A stretch of DNA of 7,765 nucleotides from NCBI GenBank assembly GCA_024691145.1, contig JAILNW010000228.1, positions 1 through 7,765 on the forward strand. Reading direction: 5' to 3'. Of the stretch, positions 1-5,669 are shown one piece after another (positions within the stretch are counted from its first letter, which is position 1; each line of letters opens with the position of its first letter). Below the pieces are notes generated by a model, which saw only the letters and a program-made list of their open reading frames with translations, was not told the origin of the DNA and made no database searches. Made by a program: the position numbers and the translations under genes. The DNA is from Lachnospiraceae bacterium. GTDB taxonomy: Bacteria; Bacillota; Clostridia; Lachnospirales; Lachnospiraceae.

Positions 1-1
1 C

Positions 2-30
2 ATTATATCATATACAAATTTCATAAGCAA
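2..30 (-). promoter_or_regulatory. Leftward sigma-A promoter at window edge
   Basis: Read on the minus strand, TTGCTT (25-30) is followed after exactly 17 nt by TATAAT (2-7), preceded by TGA, which gives an extended TGnTATAAT -10. Transcription would start just outside the left edge and run away from the ABC transporter gene. This implies a divergent gene left of the window, which cannot be seen. The hexamers and spacing are direct observations; activity is inferred. Confidence 0.55.
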
Positions 31-60
31 TACCTTTTCATAAAATTATTACAAAATTTA

Positions 61-130
61 ATTTTTCTCAACTAAACCTCAATTGAAACTCAATAATATT
101 TGAAGTTTTATTGATATAGTTGAGAGAAAT
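61..130. repeat. Long imperfect inverted repeat (arm 1 of a possible bistable leader)
   Basis: The 14 nt at 61-74 (core TTCTCAACTA) are complementary to 117-130 (core TAGTTGAGA), with 13 Watson-Crick pairs and one G-U pair, enclosing about 42 AT-rich nt. As DNA it could be an operator dyad; as RNA a long hairpin. Its right arm overlaps the left arm of the next dyad by two bases, so the two cannot form fully at once. Confidence 0.45.
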
Positions 131-167
131 AATCTCTATAATCATTAGTAAGGGAGATTATATCAAT
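110..167. promoter_or_regulatory. Dyad flanking a perfect -10 hexamer
   Basis: ATTGATATA (110-118) and TATATCAAT (159-167) are perfect 9-bp inverted repeats. Between them lies TATAAT (137-142), pointing toward the ABC gene. No good -35 sits at 16-18 nt: the 17-nt position reads ATATAG, and a TTGATA at 111-116 is 20 nt away. Smaller pairings (AGAGA 123-127 with TCTCT 133-137, or AATCTC 131-136 with GAGATT 154-159) add alternatives. The arrangement could be a repressor-controlled weak promoter for the downstream gene, but the sequence alone does not prove it. Confidence 0.35.
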
Positions 168-198
168 TTTCCAAGTAGTTCATAGTATAAATAATAAA

Positions 199-385
199 GT
201 TACTATTCACGTTTAGTATAATATGGATACAGCGTACATGTTTGCATGTTAAGCTGTAAAACATATTATACTAAACCTGCGAAGCAGGAACTTTCCCAAT
301 AGTCGCAGACAAAAGCTGCATGGCAGCGACATATGCGAAGCAGATGGTCTGCGACCTATTAGGAAAGTTATACGTGAATAGTAAC
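199..385. repeat. 187-nt nested palindromic element (MITE-like or structured RNA)
   Basis: The ends are perfect inverted repeats: GTTACTATTCACGT (199-212) and ACGTGAATAGTAAC (372-385). Inside are an arm at 211-225/262-276 (15 bp perfect) continuing with 228-233/253-258 and 236-240/245-249 and a TTTG loop; a hairpin at 276-280/284-288 with loop GAA; a long arm at 289-310/347-369 (about 22 bp with one mismatch and one bulge); and tip hairpins at 315-319/323-327 and 334-336/340-342. TGCGAAGCAG occurs twice (278-287 and 334-343). Roughly three quarters of the bases can pair at once in a multi-branched junction. No ORF is present. It ends 15 nt before the RBS of the ABC gene, so it would form that gene's 5' leader if transcribed from upstream. 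It could be a non-autonomous mobile element, a dispersed REP-like repeat or a cis-acting RNA; fold symmetry does not fix the strand. Confidence 0.75.
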
Positions 386-400
386 GTAATAAGTAATAAT

Positions 401-405
401 GGAGG
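401..405 (+). promoter_or_regulatory. RBS of the ABC transporter gene
   Basis: GGAGG lies 6 nt before the ATG at 412. It is a strong Shine-Dalgarno match and fixes that start codon. It is outside the 187-nt palindromic element, so folding of that element would leave it exposed. Confidence 0.85.
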
Positions 406-411
406 TTAGAT

Positions 412-3400
412 ATGTTAGAATTAAAAGACGTAACAAAAGATTATCTCGCAGGGGAAAATACCGTCCATGCACTTAAAGGCATTAATCTGGCTTTCCGCAG
501 TTCCGAGTTAGTATCAATACTTGGTCCATCCGGATGTGGAAAAACTACAATGCTTAATATTATAGGTGGTTTGGATAAGTATACAAGCGGTGATTTATTA
601 ATCAACGGACGTTCCACAAAGGATTTCAAAGACAGAGACTGGGATGCATATAGAAACCATTCAATCGGTTTCGTATTCCAAAGTTACAATCTTATACCAC
701 ACCAGACTGTTTTACAGAATGTTGAACTTGCCCTTACATTATCTGGTGTTTCAAAAGCAGAAAGAAGAGACAGAGCAAAGAAAGCTCTTGAGGATGTTGG
801 ACTTGGAGAGCAGCTTAAGAAAAGACCAAGTGAATTATCAGGAGGACAGATGCAGCGTGTTGCTATAGCCCGTGCAATCGTTAATAATCCTGATATTATC
901 CTTGCAGATGAACCTACAGGTGCACTTGATACTGAAACAAGCATACAGGTTATGGACATTTTAAAGCAGATATCTTCAGACCGCCTTGTTATCATGGTTA
1001 CACATAATCCAGAACTTGCAAGTCAGTATTCAACAAGAATTGTAAAGATGCTTGATGGAAAGATTCTGAATGATTCAATGCCACTTACAGAAAAAGAACT
1101 TCAAGTTGAGAAAGTTCGTGATGAGTCCATACAGAATGACGAAGCAGAAAATAAAAAAACAGCTAAAAAGCCTTCAATGTCATGGTTTACATCCTTTGGA
1201 TTATCACTTAAGAACCTTTTTACTAAAAAAGGACGTACAACACTCACAGCGTTTGCAGGAAGTATCGGTATAATAGGTATTGCCCTTATATATGCTATTT
1301 CAAACGGCTTATCTACTTATATTGATAATGTTCAGGAAGAGACGCTTTCTTCATATCCGTTAATGATAGAAGAAACAAGTACTAACCTTGCATCACTGTT
1401 AAAAATCGTTGCTGAAGTTAATGAGAAAAAAGATGATCATGATAATAAAGCTGTATATAAAAGTTCAGCTGCCTATGACATCATGAACGCATTTAATAAT
1501 ACATCAAAGAATGAAAATGACCTTAAGTCATTTAAAACATATCTTGAAAAAGAACTTGAAAAAAATGACTCATCATTTAATGATGCAATAAATGGTATCC
1601 AGTATTCATATAAGATTAGTCCTCAGATTTATACAAAGACTGTAGATAACACAATTATCCACTCTGATACCAGCGAACTTATGGCAACACTTATGTCTGA
1701 GCAGATGGGAATAGATATGTCTGCCATGTCAGGTGCATCAGCTTCATCAGGAAGCATTATGTCTATGGGAAATACAGGTGGAAGCACTCTTTGGCAGGAA
1801 ATGTTATCAGGACTTAATGGCGACCTTATACATCCTTTGTTAAAAGAGCAATATGACCTTGTTTATGGTTCATGGCCTAATGAATATAATGAAGTTTTAC
1901 TTGTACTTGACCAGAACAATGAATTAAATGATATTACGCTTTACGCTCTTGGATTTGAGACAAAAGACAGTATCGATAAGGTAATGGAAGCAGCTGTTAA
2001 AGGTGTTTCTATCGAAGAAACAGGAAGAACAAAGTGGACATATGAAGAAATCTGTAATGGTGACTATCATTTAATTTTCAACTCAGACTGTTACAAATAT
2101 GACAGTATTACAGGTACTTACAAAGACCTTCGTGAATCTGAAAAGGATCTTCAGTATCTTTATGATAACGGAACACCTATTAAGATTACAGGTATTATAA
2201 GACCTAATGAAGATGCAACCGCTACAATGCTTACTGGCTCAATCGCCTACACAAAAGCCCTTACAGAATATGTTGTAAATTCAACTAACAATTCAGAAAT
2301 AATTAAGGCACAGCTTGATAACCCTGAAACTGACATTCTTACAAACCTTCCATTCCAGTCAGTTACAAGTTCTGCAAGCGAGAAAAAAAGAGCAAAAGCA
2401 TTTCGTGATTATATAAGCAAAATTTCTGATGAAGAAAAATATGAATTATACTTAAAGGTTATGTGTATTATGCCTGAAGACCAGTTAGAAATGGCAGCTA
2501 ACCAGGCTATGGAAGGTGTTACTCGTGACGTCATAGAGCAGACAATGGCTCAGGCTATGGCAACACAGATGAGCATGAATCCTGAAGATATACAGGCTTA
2601 TATCAGCAAGATGAGTGATGAAGAAGTTAACAGCATGTACAGACAAATGGCAGAAGAACAGATTAAAGGCCAGTATACTGCACAGGTTATGGGACAGCTT
2701 TCATCTCTTTCACCAGCTGAAGGTGCGGCAGCACTTGATGCAATGCTAGGAACACTTGATGATACTACATGTGCAACTTATTACAACGAAGTAATGACAT
2801 TTTCAAATAGTAACTATGAAGATAACCTTATAAAACTTGGTTATGTACAGCTTGATGATCCTTCAACAATATATCTTTATGCAACATCATTTGCAAATAA
2901 AGATGTTATAGAGGATGTTATTAAGGATTATAACAAAGGCAAGGACGACCTTGAGCAGATTAAGTATACTGACTATGTAGGACTTATTATGAGCTCAGTA
3001 ACAACTATTCTTAATGCCATAACTTACGTATTAATAGCATTTGTAAGTATATCACTTATTGTTTCATCAATAATGATTGGTGTAATTACATTAATATCCG
3101 TTCAGGAACGAACAAAGGAAATCGGTATACTCCGTTCCATCGGTGCTTCCAAGAGAAATGTCAGCAATATGTTCAATGCAGAGACAATGCTTATTGGCTT
3201 CTCTTCAGGATTACTTGGTGTTGTGGTAACTTACCTTTTATGCATACCTATTAATATATTGATTAAAGCAAAAACAGGAATCAAAGGTTTAACTGTATTC
3301 TTACCTTTACCTGCAGCACTTATATTTATAGGCATAAGCGTTCTGTTAACACTTTTTGCAGGTATTATACCTTCAAGAAGCGCAGCAAAGAAAGACCCTG

Positions 3401-3423
3401 TTGTGGCACTTAGAACTGAATAA
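412..3423 (+). CDS. Fused ABC transporter ATPase/FtsX-type permease (MacB-like), 1003 aa
   Basis: The N-terminal ABC ATPase spans about residues 1-225: Walker A GPSGCGKT (38-45), Q-loop Q90, signature LSGGQ (142-146), Walker B ending D166-E167, D-loop GALD and H-loop H198. This is the LolD/MacB subclass, here fused to its permease. A charged linker (226-265) leads to TM1 (about 277-300), a huge extracytoplasmic domain (about 301-865), then three TM segments (about 866-895, 925-950, 965-988). The coupling helix ERTKEIGILRSIGAS (899-913) is typical of FtsX/MacB permeases. These are mechanotransmission-type exporters: ATP hydrolysis in the cytoplasm moves the outer domain to export peptides or lipids or to act on envelope substrates; the substrate cannot be read here. 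The outer domain, about 565 residues, is large for the family and has Met-rich patches (7 Met in 424-452; 12 in 684-760). As an ATPase-permease fusion it could work as a homodimer. The gene appears monocistronic, with a terminator 42 nt downstream. Confidence 0.95.
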   Translation: MLELKDVTKDYLAGENTVHALKGINLAFRSSELVSILGPSGCGKTTMLNIIGGLDKYTSGDLLINGRSTKDFKDRDWDAYRNHSIGFVFQSYNLIPHQTVLQNVELALTLSGVSKAERRDRAKKALEDVGLGEQLKKRPSELSGGQMQRVAIARAIVNNPDIILADEPTGALDTETSIQVMDILKQISSDRLVIMVTHNPELASQYSTRIVKMLDGKILNDSMPLTEKELQVEKVRDESIQNDEAENKKTAKKPSMSWFTSFGLSLKNLFTKKGRTTLTAFAGSIGIIGIALIYAISNGLSTYIDNVQEETLSSYPLMIEETSTNLASLLKIVAEVNEKKDDHDNKAVYKSSAAYDIMNAFNNTSKNENDLKSFKTYLEKELEKNDSSFNDAINGIQYSYKISPQIYTKTVDNTIIHSDTSELMATLMSEQMGIDMSAMSGASASSGSIMSMGNTGGSTLWQEMLSGLNGDLIHPLLKEQYDLVYGSWPNEYNEVLLVLDQNNELNDITLYALGFETKDSIDKVMEAAVKGVSIEETGRTKWTYEEICNGDYHLIFNSDCYKYDSITGTYKDLRESEKDLQYLYDNGTPIKITGIIRPNEDATATMLTGSIAYTKALTEYVVNSTNNSEIIKAQLDNPETDILTNLPFQSVTSSASEKKRAKAFRDYISKISDEEKYELYLKVMCIMPEDQLEMAANQAMEGVTRDVIEQTMAQAMATQMSMNPEDIQAYISKMSDEEVNSMYRQMAEEQIKGQYTAQVMGQLSSLSPAEGAAALDAMLGTLDDTTCATYYNEVMTFSNSNYEDNLIKLGYVQLDDPSTIYLYATSFANKDVIEDVIKDYNKGKDDLEQIKYTDYVGLIMSSVTTILNAITYVLIAFVSISLIVSSIMIGVITLISVQERTKEIGILRSIGASKRNVSNMFNAETMLIGFSSGLLGVVVTYLLCIPINILIKAKTGIKGLTVFLPLPAALIFIGISVLLTLFAGIIPSRSAAKKDPVVALRTE

Positions 3424-3426
3424 ACA

Positions 3427-3458
3427 TTGTTACTGACATTCACCGTGAACAGTAACAA
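3427..3458. repeat. Short palindrome related to the ends of the 187-nt element
   Basis: TTGTTACTG (3427-3435) pairs perfectly with CAGTAACAA (3450-3458). Inside, after a 3-nt bulge, TTCA (3439-3442) pairs with TGAA (3446-3449) around loop CCG. The right half CGTGAACAGTAAC matches the right end of the upstream element (CGTGAATAGTAAC) at 12 of 13 bases. The motif lies between the ABC stop codon and its terminator, so both sides of the gene carry the same repeat family. Confidence 0.7.
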
Positions 3459-3464
3459 GTTAAG

Positions 3465-3495
3465 GGCACATTTTGTACATAAAATGTGCCTTTTT
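3465..3495 (+). terminator. Rho-independent terminator of the ABC gene
   Basis: A perfect 10-bp stem, GGCACATTTT (3465-3474) with AAAATGTGCC (3481-3490), has loop GTACAT and is followed directly by five T. It sits 42 nt after the ABC stop codon and separates that gene from the next one. Confidence 0.9.
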
Positions 3496-3522
3496 AAATA
3501 TTTTATTATCATTTTCGCACTA

Positions 3523-3551
3523 TAGACTTTTTATTGCAAATGTGTTATACT
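3523..3551 (+). promoter_or_regulatory. Distal promoter P1 of the octad-repeat gene
   Basis: TAGACT (3523-3528), 17 nt, then TATACT (3546-3551) preceded by TGT, giving an extended -10. It would start transcription near 3558, about 175 nt before the ATG at 3733. It lies just after the upstream terminator, consistent with an independent transcription unit. Confidence 0.5.
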
Positions 3552-3558
3552 ATTTAAT

Positions 3559-3591
3559 ATATATGTAATATTTATAATATCATATATTTTT
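3559..3591 (+). other. AU-only hairpin followed by T-rich tract (possible attenuator)
   Basis: ATATATG (3559-3565) pairs with CATATAT (3581-3587), and ATATT (3568-3572) with AATAT (3576-3580) around loop TAT. The sequence then reads TTTT and, a little later, an eight-T run near 3597-3604. It lies between P1 and P2, so it could limit P1 transcripts. The stem lacks G-C strength, so this is only a candidate. Confidence 0.3.
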
Positions 3592-3637
3592 CTATGTTTT
3601 TTTTGTTACAAACGGCATGGAAATAATACAAAAGTAC

Positions 3638-3666
3638 TTGAATAACTGACACTTTTTATGTACAAT
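3638..3666 (+). promoter_or_regulatory. Proximal promoter P2 of the octad-repeat gene
   Basis: TTGAAT (3638-3643), exactly 17 nt, then TACAAT (3661-3666). The predicted start is near 3673, giving a leader of about 60 nt. It is the better placed of the two promoters and probably the main one. Confidence 0.65.
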
Positions 3667-3669
3667 GTA

Positions 3670-3717
3670 TTCGGGACTAATTTTTCAACTAGTTAATACG
3701 CATCTTGCGGTTCCGAA
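3670..3717 (+). other. Structured 5' leader hairpin
   Basis: TTCGGGA (3670-3676) can pair with TTCCGAA (3711-3717), with one G-U pair, enclosing a small stem CGCA/TGCG (3699-3702/3706-3709). It covers nearly the whole predicted P2 leader and ends just before the ribosome binding site at 3720. It does not match a riboswitch class I can recognise. It may stabilise the mRNA or tune initiation. Confidence 0.35.
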
Positions 3718-3719
3718 AT

Positions 3720-3725
3720 GGGGGA
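3720..3725 (+). promoter_or_regulatory. RBS that decides the start at 3733
   Basis: GGGGGA ends 7 nt before the ATG at 3733, ideal spacing. The in-frame ATG at 3718 overlaps this RBS and has no purine-rich sequence before it (it follows TTCCGAA). The start at 3733 (MANEQ) is therefore preferred, giving 562 rather than 567 residues. Confidence 0.75.
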
Positions 3726-3732
3726 TTATATA

Positions 3733-5421
3733 ATGGCAAACGAGCAAAAGAATAAGGATATTTTTACAGGCAGACCTAATCTGGATGCCATATTTAATAA
3801 GAACAGGGCAATTGACCACACTCAGAAATTAAACTCAGAAATTACAGATATGATTAACAGGCTTTATAACGAGCAGTTAGAAGCCGAGAAACGTGCAAAA
3901 GAAGAAGCTGAAAGACGTGCAAGAGAAGAGGCTGAAAGGCTCGCAAGAGAAGAGGCTGAGCGACTTGCCAGGGAGGAAGCTGAAAGACTCGCAAGAGAAG
4001 AAGCCGAGAGACTTGCAAGGGAGGAAGCTGAAAGACTCGCAAGAGAAGAAGCTGAGCGACTTGCAAGGGAGGAAGCTGAAAGACTCGCAAGAGAAGAGGC
4101 TGAGCGACTCGCCAGGGAGGAAGCTGAAAGACGTGCTAGGGAGGAAGCTGAAAGACTCGCAAGAGAAGAAGCCGAGAGACTTGCCAGAGAAGAGGCTGAA
4201 CGATATCAAAGAGAAGAAGCTGAAAGACGTGCAAGAGAAGAAGCGGCATGGCAGGAAAGATTGGCAGCTGAAAGACAGGCTGAGGAAATTGCAAGGCAGG
4301 AAGCAGAGATTCAGGCAATGCTTGCAGCACAGTTAGCAAGCCAATTTGAAGAAGAACAAGTTAAGACTGCTGAACCAGAGCCTGCACCAGAAGCAGAATC
4401 GGTTCAGACTGAACAGGTTATTGAAGAAACTACAGAACAGCCTGCAGAGGAAACAGTCAATAAGCCTTTAGAAGATACAAACACCAATAGTAATCTGTTT
4501 GACACTACTGAACATGTTTTTGGACAGGTTGAAGATACTGTAATAAATGAGAATAAAGAGAATGATAATAATACAACTGATTCTGTAATAGTAGAGCAGG
4601 GCGAAGATGGACAGTTTTTAGTTGAACAGCAACATCTTCCTGCTGTTAACTATCCTCAGAGAAATCAGACTCAGATAAAACAACAGATAAGGCAGCAATA
4701 TACTAAGATGCAGCAAAACCAATCTCAGGATGAGTTTCTTAACAATTTCTGGGATCCATACACTAATCAGGATCTTAATCCTGAAGAGAAGAACGTCTCA
4801 AAGAAAAAACGTTTTGTTGACTTTATATGCAGCTTATTTATACATGAGAAGAATATTATCACAAAGCCAGACAGTAATTCACAAAGATTTGTTAAGTCGC
4901 ATCATTACCTGTTGAGCTTTTTTGAAATATTTATGTTTGCTCTTCTCCATGCAGGATATTTAACTATAGCTTTTAATGGATATTATAAGACGGTATTTAA
5001 GCCATTTGGCTATCATAAAGATAATATTATGATGTATTTTATATTACTGGCATTTATGCTTATACTTGATATACTATTTATTAATATAGCATTTGTTATA
5101 AGCAAACTATTCAAGTATCCTATTAAGTACAGCAACATGATTAATTTTACAGCATTAAAGTCAAGTATCATGATACCATTTATATCAATAGCCATGATAG
5201 TTATGTGCTTTAACAAGTCAATTGGTATTTTGATATACCTTATATCCCTTATGTTTGGCGGATATTATATTGCTAATGCATTTCCTCGCCATTCCAAAGA
5301 GGATTATAACAAACGTTCAATCATGTTATTTATTATATTTATAGTTCAGATTATCATTATGTATTTTGGATTCTTAGAGTGTATTAATATATATCAGCCA
5401 GGAGCGGTTACATTACTATAA
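3733..5421 (+). CDS. Octad-repeat membrane protein of unknown function, 562 aa
   Basis: I do not recognise this as a named protein. From the N-terminus: a short polar segment (1-50, with DIFTGRPNLDAIF); 15 tandem eight-residue units of type EEAERLAR (57-176), extended by a further charged helix to about residue 210; a Pro/Glu/Thr-rich acidic linker (about 215-290); a Gln/Asn-rich segment (QIKQQIRQQY) with a KKKR basic patch before the membrane; and five hydrophobic segments at about 392-414, 433-457, 477-496, 499-520 and 530-552. There is no signal peptide, so the long N-terminal half is probably cytoplasmic. Eight-residue periodicity with Glu-Arg i/i+4 pairs suggests a rigid single alpha-helix rather than a classic heptad coiled coil. 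Five closely spaced TM segments after a soluble region recall Yip1-domain proteins, but no diagnostic motif confirms this. It has its own promoters and terminator. A scaffold or spacer role at the membrane is an inference. Confidence 0.9.
   Translation: MANEQKNKDIFTGRPNLDAIFNKNRAIDHTQKLNSEITDMINRLYNEQLEAEKRAKEEAERRAREEAERLAREEAERLAREEAERLAREEAERLAREEAERLAREEAERLAREEAERLAREEAERLAREEAERRAREEAERLAREEAERLAREEAERYQREEAERRAREEAAWQERLAAERQAEEIARQEAEIQAMLAAQLASQFEEEQVKTAEPEPAPEAESVQTEQVIEETTEQPAEETVNKPLEDTNTNSNLFDTTEHVFGQVEDTVINENKENDNNTTDSVIVEQGEDGQFLVEQQHLPAVNYPQRNQTQIKQQIRQQYTKMQQNQSQDEFLNNFWDPYTNQDLNPEEKNVSKKKRFVDFICSLFIHEKNIITKPDSNSQRFVKSHHYLLSFFEIFMFALLHAGYLTIAFNGYYKTVFKPFGYHKDNIMMYFILLAFMLILDILFINIAFVISKLFKYPIKYSNMINFTALKSSIMIPFISIAMIVMCFNKSIGILIYLISLMFGGYYIANAFPRHSKEDYNKRSIMLFIIFIVQIIIMYFGFLECINIYQPGAVTLL
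3901..4260 (+). repeat. In-frame 24-bp tandem repeat array (15 units)
   Basis: Fifteen contiguous 24-bp units encode the octad EEAER-x-x-R; the first 14 keep EEAER exactly and the last (4237-4260) degenerates to EEAAWQER. Position 6 is Leu in ten units, Arg in three (units 1, 10, 14) and Tyr in unit 13. Units 4, 6, 8 and 11 (starting 3973, 4021, 4069, 4141) are identical at nucleotide level, while units 5, 7 and 9 are a second subtype, so the middle has a 48-bp higher-order period. This indicates expansion by duplication of unit pairs. There are no spacers, so it is not a CRISPR array. Confidence 0.95.
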
Positions 5422-5425
5422 TAGA

Positions 5426-5496
5426 GTAGAGAAATAACAGTAAATGTTACTTTCCTCTCATTGACCCGTACGTACGGGTCTCGTATACGGCTCTAC
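5426..5496. repeat. Multi-palindrome 3' region including a perfect 18-bp palindrome
   Basis: GTAGAG (5426-5431) pairs with CTCTAC (5491-5496). Inside are a hairpin AGTAA/TTACT (5439-5443/5447-5451), the perfect palindrome GACCCGTACGTACGGGTC (5463-5480) and a second palindrome CGTATACG (5482-5489). It starts five nt after the stop codon of the octad-repeat gene and precedes its terminator. Possible roles are an operator for a dimeric protein, a 3' mRNA stabiliser or a remnant of a small repeat element. It is much more GC-rich than its surroundings. Confidence 0.65.
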
Positions 5497-5530
5497 AGTT
5501 TATTATTATAACTTATCTTAGGTAATACGA

Positions 5531-5570
5531 TAAAGGATTGAGCAACCTTGCTCCATCCTTTATTTTATTT
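5531..5570 (+). terminator. Rho-independent terminator of the octad-repeat gene
   Basis: TAAAGGAT (5531-5538) pairs with ATCCTTTA (5555-5562), continuing after one mismatch with GAGCA (5540-5544) and TGCTC (5549-5553) around loop ACCT. The sequence then reads TTTTATTTT. The T-rich side is downstream on the plus strand. It may also help stop the converging minus-strand lipoprotein transcript, for which I see no better terminator. Confidence 0.85.
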
Positions 5571-5601
5571 TCAAGTAAATCTATACTGATAACAAAGTTA
5601 A

Positions 5602-5633
5602 TTACATTCATAGCACTTCTTTTATGTTATAAT
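5602..5633 (+). promoter_or_regulatory. Rightward extended -10 promoter candidate with no sense gene
   Basis: TGTTATAAT (5625-5633) is a perfect extended -10. The -35 side is weak: TTCATA at 5607-5612 with 15-nt spacing or TTACAT at 5602-5607 with 20 nt. It is framed by an 8-bp inverted repeat, TATACTGA (5582-5589) and TCAGTATA (5661-5668). A transcript from it would enter the minus-strand lipoprotein gene in antisense. It may be the original promoter of a rightward gene now displaced. Confidence 0.4.
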
Positions 5634-5669
5634 ATATATGTAACCCCTAACTTTTCCGTTTCAGTATAA

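Noticed and set aside
1..75. Open plus-strand frame from the window edge to TAA at 73-75
   Set aside because: Only 24 AT-rich codons with no recognisable protein signal, and it overlaps a good leftward promoter.
217..222. TATAAT as a promoter for the ABC gene inside the 187-nt element
   Set aside because: No TTGACA-like hexamer at 16-18 nt and no TGn extension; it lies within a perfect 15-bp stem that already explains it.
424..760. Met-rich outer-domain patches (residue numbers of the ABC protein) as evidence for copper export
   Set aside because: No Cys/His copper-binding arrangement or copper-related neighbour is visible; Met richness alone is not diagnostic.
3718..3732. Upstream in-frame ATG of the octad-repeat gene
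   Set aside because: It overlaps the GGGGGA ribosome binding site of the ATG at 3733 and has no RBS of its own.
3901..4260. CRISPR array
   Set aside because: Units are directly contiguous with no unique spacers, remain in frame, and encode a regular helix.
3854..4339. Several open frames of 67-147 codons on both strands across the 24-bp repeat
   Set aside because: The 24-bp tandem units keep all six frames open by repetition; these products are low-complexity, lack RBSs and are shadows of the octad-repeat gene.
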